Assembly: GCA_017438745.1 (NCBI GenBank)
Contig: JAFRUS010000007.1
Location: forward strand, 62,001-126,000
DNA from: Oscillospiraceae bacterium
Lineage (GTDB): Bacteria; Bacillota; Clostridia; Oscillospirales; Ruminococcaceae
DNA: 64,000 nt
Direction of reading: 5' to 3'
This document shows positions 24,459-32,713 of this stretch, one piece after another. Position 1 is the first letter of the stretch; the number at the start of each line of letters is the position of its first letter. The notes beneath the pieces are model-generated. The model did not search any database, was not told the DNA's origin, and worked only from the letters and a program-made list of their open reading frames with translations. The position numbers and the translations under genes were made by a program.

Positions 24459-24487
24459 TTGACAAACAAAAAACATGGTGCTATAAT
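24459..24487 (+). promoter_or_regulatory. Strong promoter of pilin gene pilA2
   Basis: Consensus TTGACA (24459-24464), 17-bp spacer, TATAAT (24482-24487) with TG one base upstream: a near-perfect extended -10 promoter. Same architecture as the pilA1 promoter. Confidence 0.88.
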
Positions 24488-24493
24488 ATGAAC

Positions 24494-24605
24494 ATAAGGT
24501 ACAGAGAAAACCACCCAACACCAGGACGTCATGGAAGCGTGGTTCCCGTACAATAACGAATCGTTTAATAAAAAACGGCTTATTATATTTTAGGAGGAAT
24601 TTAAA
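24494..24605 (+). other. Structured 5' leader of pilA2
   Basis: A leader of about 110 nt. Two nested helices are visible: GTAC (24499-24502)/GTAC (24548-24551) and AACCAC (24509-24514)/GTGGTT (24539-24544), enclosing a loop with GGACGTC. TTAGGAGG is positioned before the ATG. Upstream of the promoter, 24354-24375 holds a further hairpin TGC-AAACTATATAGTTTGCA. No known riboswitch class was recognised; c-di-GMP aptamers were considered because of the pilus context but the conserved blocks are absent. Confidence 0.4.
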
Positions 24606-25049
24606 ATGAAAAAGAATTACAAAGGTTTTACACTTATCGAACTTATCGTTGTTATCGCTATCATCGGTGTTCTCGCAGCAATCCTCGTACCAGCTATGAT
24701 GGGTTGGGTAAGAAAGGCTGCTATCAACTCAGCTAACGCTAACGCTAAGTCAGTTTTCACAGCTGCTCAGACAGTTTGTCAGGAACATGAAACAAGAGGT
24801 TGTGCTACTGTTACTAAGAAAGCTGATATTTCGTCAGAAGTTGAAGCTTCATTAAATGGTGCTACTGCTGGTTATCAGTGGGATGTTACAGTTTCAAGTA
24901 ATGTTGTTACTGCAGCTGCTACAATCACAAACGGCTGGCAGGGTGGCTACCCAAATCCATGCCCAAATACAGTAACAACAAAGCAGGATCTTACATCAGC
25001 TTTAAAGAATGCTGCAAGCGGCAAGACAGCTGATGATTGGGGTAAGTAA
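24606..25049 (+). CDS. Major-type type IV pilin (second)
   Basis: A 147-residue prepilin: leader MKKNYKG, mature FTLIELIVVIAIIGVLAAIL with Glu5, then AMMGWVRKAAINSANANAKS and a compact Ser/Thr/Ala-rich domain (many TT, SS, TAA runs) that offers sites for O-glycosylation. Three cysteines. Codon choice is strongly biased to a few codons (GCT, AAG, ATC, GGT), typical of a highly expressed gene, and its promoter is the best in the window, so this is the likely main structural subunit. Membrane glycosyltransferase genes begin about 140 nt downstream. Confidence 0.9.
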   Translation: MKKNYKGFTLIELIVVIAIIGVLAAILVPAMMGWVRKAAINSANANAKSVFTAAQTVCQEHETRGCATVTKKADISSEVEASLNGATAGYQWDVTVSSNVVTAAATITNGWQGGYPNPCPNTVTTKQDLTSALKNAASGKTADDWGK

Positions 25050-25094
25050 TTAATTAGTTTGATTGATTTAAGACAATTCTGAATAGTTACAATC

Positions 25095-25127
25095 AGAGGA
25101 CAGAATATAAGTTCTGTCCTCTTTGTA
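25095..25127 (+). terminator. Terminator after the second pilin
   Basis: Perfect 11-bp stem AGAGGACAGAA/TTCTGTCCTCT followed by TTGTATTT. The weak T-tail could allow read-through into the glycosyltransferase genes. Confidence 0.7.
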
Positions 25128-25222
25128 TTTATATACGTTTTATATTATCGACTGCAATTTTTTTGTGAGAGGAGAGGCGAGTAATTATTAAAACAACACA
25201 TTCTTTAAGTTCTTTTTTTAAA

Positions 25223-25822
25223 GTGTTTTTCGTAAGTTTCGTGTCGATGATCATCATTCTTCTGCCGAATGTATTATCGAATCATGGGCTATTTCTGTAT
25301 GCTGGCGATTACGCTTTTCAGGAAATTCCATTTTATTATCACGCCTCCGATTACGTTAAAAATAATGTTATAGGATGGGACTGGCAAACGGATCTTGGTT
25401 CTGACTTTCTTACCTCATATAGCTTTTACTTGTTTGGAAGCTTATTTTTCTGGATTCTGTCAAGACTTTCAGGAATGGCTGTGGTTTATGCAATGCCGGT
25501 TATGATTGCATTTAAAACGGCTGTCGGTGCGTTAGGTGCTTATTTGTATATAGCCAGATATGTAAAAAAAGAAGAAGCTGTTTTTATCGGTGCATACATG
25601 TATGCTTTTTCCGGATTTCAGATGACAAGTCTTATATTTAATCATTTTCATGACGTAACTGCATTGTTTCCTTTTTTACTATTATCTTTTGATCTTCTTG
25701 TTACAGAAAATAAAAAAGTATTCTTTGCAGTAATGGTTGCTATCACAGCATTGACTAATTATTTCTTCTTTTTTGGAATGGTCGTTTTGTCATTATTTAT
25801 TATGTTGTCAGATGTGCTGTAA
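25223..25822 (+). pseudogene. YfhO-family membrane glycosyltransferase, 5' part of a frameshifted gene
   Basis: Encodes the N-terminal half of a polytopic YfhO/GT-C protein: LPNVLSNHGLFLYAGDYAFQEIPFYYH... with a first extracytoplasmic loop and several membrane helices. The frame ends at 25820-25822 after FGMVVLSLFIMLSDVL. The reading continues in the -1 frame as VIIYYVVRCAVKSFRF, so one T is missing, most simply in the run TTTT at 25785-25788; adding it gives FGMVVFVIIYYVVRC. The 5' end is also odd: GAGAGGAGAGG at about 25167-25177 stands at a good distance from in-frame ATT codons at 25184/25187, whereas the first GTG at 25223 has no site. It is therefore a decayed gene, a phase-variable one, or a sequencing error. 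Confidence 0.75.
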
Positions 25823-27624
25823 AAAGTTTCAGATTTGACGTAAAAAGATTTTTTAGTGTTGTTCTGGAAGCTATAATCGGTGTCAGTTGTGCTGCAATAA
25901 TACTTGTACCTACTTTTTTTATACTTCATTCATCAGAAAGAGTAGACGAAATATTATATGGTGTTGATCTTGTTTCTTATAATGACAATACTATAATTCC
26001 AAAGATTTTTCAAAGCTTATTCCTTATTCCTGATCCTTCTTCAGGAGGAATGCTTTTTACATCTCAGGATAATACGCATAACTGGGCTTCAATTTCATTG
26101 TATCTGCCATTGTTTACAATAACAGGCGTTGTCGTATTTCTGAAAAAAAACCCAAAAAGCTGGGTAACATATTTTTTAAAAGTGTGCTTAATAATAGCTT
26201 TGGTTCCTGGACTTAACAGTATGTTTTCATTGTTTAATTCATCTTATTACGCCAGATGGTACTATATGCCGATTCTTATTATGTGTCTGGCGACGTCCAA
26301 AGCTCTGGAGTTAGACTATGATTTGAAATTTGGTATAAAAATAGAAATTGTAGCCCTTTTTATACTTACTGGTATCTTCTGTCTGCCTAATAAAGTTATT
26401 AAGGAATCTGAAAGGCTTAGTGTTGCTTTGGGAAAAAAAGAAAATATTGAAACTGAGATAAAGTGGTTTAAGTTTTCTGATGTTCCCGTATTGTTCTGGC
26501 AATGCATTGCTTTTTCAATTGTTTTTATGCTTATCGTTTTTGTTTATGATCATGAACGAAAGAAGTCGGGAATACTAAAGAAAATATCAATTGTGCTTGT
26601 CGTTATAAATATTATTAATTTTATTATTTTCATAAACAGTACTATAGCAGAAACAATATTTGATTCAGAAAAGGTTTATGATTCTTTTATTGCTTATGAA
26701 CCGCAGCTCAATGATAATAGTGTTTACAGAATTGCTCATGCTTCATCTAATAGCAATGTTAATTATGGAATGATCTGGGGCTATATGAATGCAGGCTGCT
26801 TTAACAGTGTCGAGGCAAATGAAATTAATGACTTTTATTACAATATAAAGGGAGAAAAACGTAATATGATGAGCAGGTATGAGAGCGAGGACTATCCTGC
26901 TTATAGTTTGCTTTCTGTCAAGTATATTTTTAATCTTAGTACTGGAGATGACTTGAATGTAGAAATAAATCCGGTAAAGATGGCTGGTTGTTCGCTGTAT
27001 GATAAACAGCAGTGTTATTATATTTATAAGAACGATTGTTACATTCCTTTTGGTTTCATGTATGATTACTGCATTGACGATAAAACACTTGAAGAATATC
27101 TTGATGAGAATGTTACCGAAAATAAGTATCAGTACAAGAAGTTTGCTATGCTTCGAGCTCTTGTACTTTACGATGATGACATAGAACAATATAAGGATTA
27201 CATTAAGCTGTTGCCGCCTTCAATGCTTGAAAATCTTGACGAAGAATCTTATTATTCGGACTGTGAAAATAGAAGAGCTAAATCCTGTTCTTCATTTGAG
27301 TACGATTCAAAAGGATATTGCGCTCAAATAACTGCTGCCAGAAAAGGAATTGTGTTTTTCAGTGTTCCGTGCTCAGACGGATGGACTGTGAAAGTAAATG
27401 GCATAGAAACCGAAATAATCAAAGCGCATTACGGATTGTCAGCTGTAGCAGTTGAACCCGGAGAAAACAAGATAGAGTTTGCCTATGAAACACCGGGGAT
27501 TGCAGAAGGAAAAATGATCACTTTTGTATCGGCGACAGTGCTAATTATCTACTCGGTATTAGTCATTATTCAACGCAGAAGACGTAGAGTTGTTAGAAAA
27601 TCAGGAGAAAAAGTTGATGGGTGA
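25823..27624 (+). pseudogene. YfhO-family membrane glycosyltransferase, 3' part of a frameshifted gene
   Basis: Continues the gene beginning near 25187. This frame is open from 25759; the longest ATG-initiated piece starts at 26050. It encodes the remaining membrane helices, then a soluble extracytoplasmic C-terminal domain (about 250 residues, beta-rich, with SVPCSDGWTVKVNGIETEIIKAHYGLSAVAVEPGEN, the conserved YfhO ending), and a last helix followed by a basic tail (QRRRRRVVRK). A second, intact YfhO-family gene is at 41227. B. subtilis YfhO adds GlcNAc to lipoteichoic acid from a lipid carrier; the acceptor here is unknown. The sequence is otherwise undamaged, arguing for a recent mutation. 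Confidence 0.75.
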
Positions 27625-29377
27625 TAAAAGTAACGAAAGAAGCAATAACAAAGCTATATATTCTGTGACTCTTTTTCTAATAATTATTCTTCAGCTTGGA
27701 AGAATAATTTATGGATTTGTATTCCTTAAGGAAGATTTTCATTCTGATGAGATGTGGAGCTTCGGTCTTTCAAACAGTTATTACGAACCATTTATTTATC
27801 AAAATGCTGATCATACGGAATATATTAATTACAAGACATGGTTTTTCTCGGAAAAAATGCGGGATTATCTGACAGTTGATAAAACGCATCGCTTTTCTTA
27901 CGATTCGGTTTATTATAATCAGGTCCATGATTATCACCCGCCTTTTTATTATTTTATTTTGCATACCATTTGTTCTTTCTTTCCAGGAAAGTTTTCACCA
28001 TGGTTTAGTTTTGCAATAAATATTTTTTCATTTATTGGTACAGCATTCTTTTTGTATATGCTTATTTATGAAATATCAGGATCAGAAAAAATCGCTTTGG
28101 CAGGCTGTGCTTTTTACGGTTTTTCAATGGGCGCTTTTAATACATTTGAATTTGTTCGTATTTATGCATTGGCTACAATGATATCTACTATGTATTTATA
28201 TTATCATGCGAAGCTATATCATTCCGATAAAATAAAAAAAGAAATGCTTATTATTTTTATTGTTTCGTTGATTGGATGTCTGACTCATCATTTCTTTGTT
28301 CCGTTTGCTGGATGTATATCAGTATGTTTTTGCATTTATTATCTTTTGAAGGGAAAATATAAGAAGTGTTTGACATACTCATTTACCATGATCGGTTCTG
28401 TAGTTGCATCGGTTTTATTATTTCCTGCTACAATTTCTCATGTTTTTTCCGACCAGATACAGGATGCTAAATTTCCGTTTATTTGGCAATTTAGATTAAC
28501 ACTGAATTGTATGCTTAAAGAACTGTTTGGATTTTCTGTTTCGGTTATGAATACGCATTCCTATACAGTTGATTTGATAGTGGCAGTATGTATATCGGTA
28601 TTGATTATTCCCTTGCTTTTTCTTTTCAGAAAAGAAATGTGGTTTCAAAAAGGTCTATCTTTTCTGAAAGAGGTCGTTTTAAAAGCTCTTAATAAAATAA
28701 AGCATTTTGATCTTATGGTGGTTTCCATGCTTGTTTCTGTATTTGGAATGATACTTCTGACAGCAATAACAGTTTCCTATATTTATATGGAAAAACAGAC
28801 GGACCGTTATATTTTTATTGTATTTCCCGGTGCGGTTGCCGCTTTTGTTGTTATACTTAATTACCTCTTAAAATACATAAAAATACAGGTGATTGCTAAT
28901 GTCATACTTGCCTCAGTTTGCGCAATTTTGTGTGTTATGTCAAATCTGTATGGTCCTGATAATTACATTTTTACCAAGGATGAAGGAGCAACTTCGGTTC
29001 AGGAAATAATAAAAGATTCAGATTGCGTTTTCATAAGTGACGATTTCTGGCTTTTGACATGTTTTACGCGGCTGTCAATGGAGGCTGATTGTCTGTATGC
29101 ATTGACAGGTGAGGAGTTGGAAAAAGATATAGCTGATATTTCAGATCCTCCGTTTGACGACAGAAAACTCTATTATTTTGTTGATACTAATTCACTTTAT
29201 ATTGAATACGAAACTGAATCAATGAAGTGGCCGGAACGTGGAATGGGAAAGGATCAGTCTAAGAAGCTAACCCAAAATCAGTTTGAAAGCAAACTTTATG
29301 AAAAATATTCAATGTGCGATCGGGTCGGTTTCGATAATGTTTTTAATAGAGAGTTTTTAATTTACAGGGTAAAATGA
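27617..29377 (+). CDS. GT39-like membrane glycosyltransferase
   Basis: A 586-residue polytopic protein with about ten to twelve membrane helices. The first extracytoplasmic loop has FHSDEMWSFGLSNSYYEP, the acidic D-E motif expected of GT-C/PMT-ArnT-type enzymes that use lipid-linked sugars, and further on DYHPPFYYFILHT, another family hallmark. The ATG at 27617 overlaps the end of the YfhO-family gene by 8 nt and has AGGAG 9 nt upstream, so translation is coupled; a TTG at 27614 is possible. AT-rich like the rest of the island. The acceptor (pilin, teichoic acid or wall glycan) cannot be read from sequence. Confidence 0.75.
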   Translation: MGDKSNERSNNKAIYSVTLFLIIILQLGRIIYGFVFLKEDFHSDEMWSFGLSNSYYEPFIYQNADHTEYINYKTWFFSEKMRDYLTVDKTHRFSYDSVYYNQVHDYHPPFYYFILHTICSFFPGKFSPWFSFAINIFSFIGTAFFLYMLIYEISGSEKIALAGCAFYGFSMGAFNTFEFVRIYALATMISTMYLYYHAKLYHSDKIKKEMLIIFIVSLIGCLTHHFFVPFAGCISVCFCIYYLLKGKYKKCLTYSFTMIGSVVASVLLFPATISHVFSDQIQDAKFPFIWQFRLTLNCMLKELFGFSVSVMNTHSYTVDLIVAVCISVLIIPLLFLFRKEMWFQKGLSFLKEVVLKALNKIKHFDLMVVSMLVSVFGMILLTAITVSYIYMEKQTDRYIFIVFPGAVAAFVVILNYLLKYIKIQVIANVILASVCAILCVMSNLYGPDNYIFTKDEGATSVQEIIKDSDCVFISDDFWLLTCFTRLSMEADCLYALTGEELEKDIADISDPPFDDRKLYYFVDTNSLYIEYETESMKWPERGMGKDQSKKLTQNQFESKLYEKYSMCDRVGFDNVFNREFLIYRVK

Positions 29378-29427
29378 TGTGAGTGTAATTCGTAATTCGT
29401 AATTTTATACGTGAATAGTATATTGAC

Positions 29428-29456
29428 TTGATACTTAATCATATAAATGGTATAAT
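29428..29456 (+). promoter_or_regulatory. Promoter of the deoxysugar operon
   Basis: TTGATA (29428-29433), 17-bp spacer, TATAAT (29451-29456) with TGG upstream. The -10 element is part of the left arm of the perfect inverted repeat at 29438-29479. Confidence 0.7.
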
Positions 29457-29479
29457 AATTAGTATACCATTTATATGAT
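29438..29479. promoter_or_regulatory. Perfect 17-bp inverted repeat over the rfbF promoter, operator candidate
   Basis: Left arm ATCATATAAATGGTATA (29438-29454), 8-nt spacer, and right arm TATACCATTTATATGAT (29463-29479), perfectly complementary. The left arm covers most of the -10 and the right arm covers the start point, so a bound repressor would block transcription. There is no T-run, which argues against a terminator, although a transcript from upstream would form a 17-bp hairpin. Confidence 0.65.
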
Positions 29480-29493
29480 AGAGGGGAATTAAA

Positions 29494-30273
29494 ATGAAAG
29501 TCGTAATTTTAGCCGGTGGACTCGGAACAAGAATAAGCGAAGAAAGTCACCTTAAACCAAAGCCGATGATCGGTATAGGAGAACACCCGATTATCTGGCA
29601 TATAATGAAATACTATTCCGAATTCGGATTCAACGATTTTGTTATCTGCTGCGGATACAAGAGTTATGTTATCAAAGAGTATTTTTCAGCATATTATATG
29701 TACAACTCTGATGTAACATTTGATTTTACAAGTGAAAATTCTATGACCATACACAATACGGTTGTCGAGCCGTGGAAGGTTACACTTGCTGAAACAGGAA
29801 TGTGGACGCAGACAGGCGGGCGAATAAAGAAAATTCAGAAATATATCGGGAATGAAACCTTTATGATGACATATGGTGACGGTGTATCAAATGTCGATTT
29901 AAATGCACTGCTTAAAAGTCACCGTGAATCAGGTGCAGTAGCAACCATGACTGCAATTCAGCCTGGCGGTCGTTTTGGTGTTCTTGAGATAGAAGAAAGC
30001 GGAATGATATCAAAATTCAGTGAAAAAGCCAAGGAAGACGGTGGCTGGATAAACGGCGGATTTATGGTCCTTGAACCGGAGATTTTTGATTATCTTAACG
30101 ATGATGAGCTGCTCGTTTTTGAACGTAAACCGCTTGAAGCTCTGGCTAAGGACGGTAAACTAAATGCGTATAAGCATCATGGATACTGGCAGTGTATGGA
30201 CACCATGAGAGACAAGGGCTTCCTGGAGGAGATGTGGGAAAGCGGAAAGGCGCCGTGGAAGATATGGAAATAA
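29494..30273 (+). CDS. rfbF: Glucose-1-phosphate cytidylyltransferase
   Basis: Makes CDP-glucose from CTP and glucose-1-phosphate, the first step towards CDP-3,6-dideoxyhexoses. At 259 residues it has the family length. The nucleotidyltransferase signature GGLGTRISEESHLKPKPM lies at 8-25; YGDGVSNVD near 130 holds the metal-binding Asp, and GWINGGFMVLEPEIF and HHGYWQCMDTMRDK near the C-terminus are typical. GAGGGGAA precedes the ATG. First gene of an operon with rfbG (10-nt overlap) and rfbH. Confidence 0.95.
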   Translation: MKVVILAGGLGTRISEESHLKPKPMIGIGEHPIIWHIMKYYSEFGFNDFVICCGYKSYVIKEYFSAYYMYNSDVTFDFTSENSMTIHNTVVEPWKVTLAETGMWTQTGGRIKKIQKYIGNETFMMTYGDGVSNVDLNALLKSHRESGAVATMTAIQPGGRFGVLEIEESGMISKFSEKAKEDGGWINGGFMVLEPEIFDYLNDDELLVFERKPLEALAKDGKLNAYKHHGYWQCMDTMRDKGFLEEMWESGKAPWKIWK

Positions 30274-31325
30274 GCAAAACAGATCTTTCGTTTTGGAAAG
30301 ATAAAAAAGTACTGCTTACAGGCCATACAGGCTTTAAAGGTTCCTGGATGAGCGTTATGCTTGCAAATGCCGGAGCAGAAGTTATAGGATATTCAAGCTG
30401 TTCAAAAACTGAAACACGTCTTTTTGATATATGTGGTATAAAAGACCAGATTACTCACATAAAAGGTGATGTCCGGGATCTTGAGCATTTACTTGAAGTG
30501 TTCAGCACTTACCAGCCGGAAATAGTCATTCACATGGCTGCACAGCCTATAGTACGCGACAGTTACAAAGACCCGGTCGGAACATACAGTACCAATGTTA
30601 TGGGTACTGTAAATGTGTGTGAAGCGGTAAGACAGACACCATCAGTAAAGTCGTTTCTGAATGTGACCACTGACAAGGTCTATGAGAATAAAGAGTGGGA
30701 ATGGGGTTATCGTGAAAATGAGCCTCTGGATGGCTATGATCCTTACAGCAATTCTAAATCCTGTTCTGAGCTTGTTACGCACAGTTATAAAAATTCATTC
30801 CTTGCAGACAGAGTTGCTGTTTCGACAACCCGTGCAGGTAATGTGATTGGCGGCGGTGATTTTGCAAATGACCGCATTATTCCTGACTGTGTAAGAGCTG
30901 CGGTTAATGGCGATGATATAGTTGTACGCAATCCGTTTTCGACTCGTCCTTATCAGCATGTTCTTGAACCGGTGTATGCATATCTGATGATAGCGGAAAA
31001 GCAGTATGAAAATATGAAATATGCAGGCTGGTACAATGTAGGACCGGATGATCAGGACTGTTATCAGACCGGCGCTCTTGTCGATATTTTTGTTAAGTGC
31101 TGGGGCGGAGACCTTAAGTGGATAAACAAATATGACGGTGGTCCGCATGAAGCGAATTTTCTTAAGCTTGACTGTTCAAAACTGAAGACCGTTTTTGGAT
31201 GGAAACCTCACTGGAATCTCGAAACGGCTGTAGAAAAAGTCGTTGAATGGAGCAAGGCGTGGGTAGCTGGTGAAAATGTCCGTAATGTTATGGACAGACA
31301 GGTAGCAGAATTTCTGGATTTATAG
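30264..31325 (+). CDS. rfbG: CDP-glucose 4,6-dehydratase
   Basis: NAD-dependent SDR that converts CDP-glucose to CDP-4-keto-6-deoxyglucose. There are 353 residues from the ATG at 30264, which overlaps rfbF by 10 nt. Rossmann motif LLTGHTGFKGSWM at about 16-28, MAAQPIVRDSY, and the catalytic Tyr-x3-Lys in DPYSNSKSCSE. Ends with the usual GWKPHWNLETAVEKVVEW substrate-end motif. Operon position between rfbF and rfbH fixes the CDP pathway. Confidence 0.95.
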   Translation: MEISKTDLSFWKDKKVLLTGHTGFKGSWMSVMLANAGAEVIGYSSCSKTETRLFDICGIKDQITHIKGDVRDLEHLLEVFSTYQPEIVIHMAAQPIVRDSYKDPVGTYSTNVMGTVNVCEAVRQTPSVKSFLNVTTDKVYENKEWEWGYRENEPLDGYDPYSNSKSCSELVTHSYKNSFLADRVAVSTTRAGNVIGGGDFANDRIIPDCVRAAVNGDDIVVRNPFSTRPYQHVLEPVYAYLMIAEKQYENMKYAGWYNVGPDDQDCYQTGALVDIFVKCWGGDLKWINKYDGGPHEANFLKLDCSKLKTVFGWKPHWNLETAVEKVVEWSKAWVAGENVRNVMDRQVAEFLDL

Positions 31326-31342
31326 AGAAAGGCAAATTAATA

Positions 31343-32689
31343 ATGGCAAACTGGAAAAACGAGAAGGAAGCAAGAAAACAGATAAAAGCTCTTGTTGCCG
31401 ATTATTATCATGATTTTAAAGAAAAAAAGGAACCGTTTAAGCCTGGTGACCGTATAAGCTACGCATCAAGAGTTTTTGATGAAAAGGAAATGCAGGCGCT
31501 TACGGATGCGACACTGGATTTCTGGCTTACAACAGGGCGTTTTGCCGATGAATTTGAAAAAGAATTTGCTTCATGGATCGGTGTTAAGTATGCACATCTT
31601 GTAAACAGCGGTTCATCAGCAAATCTTATAGCCTTTATGGCACTTACTGCTCCTGAACTGGGAGACAGGCAGATCCGTCCGGGTGACGAGGTCATTACCG
31701 TTGCGTGTGGTTTCCCGACTACTGTAACACCTGTCCTCAACTATGGAGCTGTTCCTGTTTTTGTGGATGTAACGGTACCACAGTATAATATTGATGTTAC
31801 GAAGCTTGAGGGTGCACTCAGCGAAAAAACAAAGGCTGTAATGATAGCACATACTCTGGGAAATCCTTTTGATTTAAAGGCAGTAAAAGAGTTTTGCGAT
31901 AAGCATGAATTATGGCTTATAGAAGACAACTGTGACGCGCTCGGCACAAAGTATACTATTGACGGCGAAACAAGATATACAGGCACCTGGGGCGATATAG
32001 GCGCTTCGTCGTTCTATCCTCCTCATCATATGACCATGGGTGAGGGCGGCTGTGTTTACACCAATGATTCGCTTCTGCACAGACTGATACTTTCTTTCCG
32101 TGACTGGGGACGTGACTGTATCTGTCCGAGCGGACATGATAATTTCTGCGGCCATCGTTTTGACAAGCAGTACGGTGAACTTCCTGCTGGATATGATCAT
32201 AAATATGTTTACAGTCATTTCGGATATAATCTAAAGGTTACTGATATGCAGGCTGCTGTCGGCTGCGAACAGCTTAAGAAATTTCCTTCTTTTATTGAAA
32301 GAAGAAGACATAACTGGGACAGATTAAAGAAAGCACTTAAGCCGCTGGAAGATAAGCTTATACTTCCGGAACCGGCTGAAAACAGTGAACCTTCATGGTT
32401 TGGATTCCTTATTTCTGTCAGACCTGAAAGCGGACTTGTCCGTAATAAGGTAACCAGATATATTGAAGACCATAATGTTCAGACCAGACTTCTTTTCTCT
32501 GGTAATCTTATAAAGCACCCATGCTTTGACCAGATAAGAGGTATTGACAGGTACAGAGTTTCCGGTGAACTTACAAATACTGATTTTGTAATGAACAATA
32601 CATTCTGGGTCGGTGTTTATCCGGGAATGAGTGATGAGATGATTGATCATATGGCTAAGGTGATAGCCGATGCATTAAAACAGATATAG
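31343..32689 (+). CDS. rfbH: CDP-6-deoxy-4-hexulose 3-dehydrase (E1/RfbH)
   Basis: PMP- and iron-sulfur-dependent C3 dehydratase which, with an E3 reductase, gives CDP-4-keto-3,6-dideoxyglucose. The 448 residues resemble DegT aminotransferases, but the PLP lysine is replaced by His in FYPPHHMTMGEGG (His228/229), the hallmark of this enzyme. The 2Fe-2S ligands are visible as Cys259-x1-Cys261-x7-Cys269 with Cys197 (EDNCDALG) upstream. No E3-type ferredoxin reductase (RfbI/AscD) gene was found in the window; a housekeeping reductase may serve. Next gene follows 24 nt downstream. Confidence 0.95.
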   Translation: MANWKNEKEARKQIKALVADYYHDFKEKKEPFKPGDRISYASRVFDEKEMQALTDATLDFWLTTGRFADEFEKEFASWIGVKYAHLVNSGSSANLIAFMALTAPELGDRQIRPGDEVITVACGFPTTVTPVLNYGAVPVFVDVTVPQYNIDVTKLEGALSEKTKAVMIAHTLGNPFDLKAVKEFCDKHELWLIEDNCDALGTKYTIDGETRYTGTWGDIGASSFYPPHHMTMGEGGCVYTNDSLLHRLILSFRDWGRDCICPSGHDNFCGHRFDKQYGELPAGYDHKYVYSHFGYNLKVTDMQAAVGCEQLKKFPSFIERRRHNWDRLKKALKPLEDKLILPEPAENSEPSWFGFLISVRPESGLVRNKVTRYIEDHNVQTRLLFSGNLIKHPCFDQIRGIDRYRVSGELTNTDFVMNNTFWVGVYPGMSDEMIDHMAKVIADALKQI

Positions 32690-32713
32690 GAAAATAAAAG
32701 GAGAGTATAGTAT

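Noticed and set aside
27617..29377. O-antigen ligase or polymerase (Wzy/WaaL)
   Set aside because: The DEMWSF loop motif and HPPFYYF match GT39/PMT-type transferases better than Wzy or WaaL proteins.
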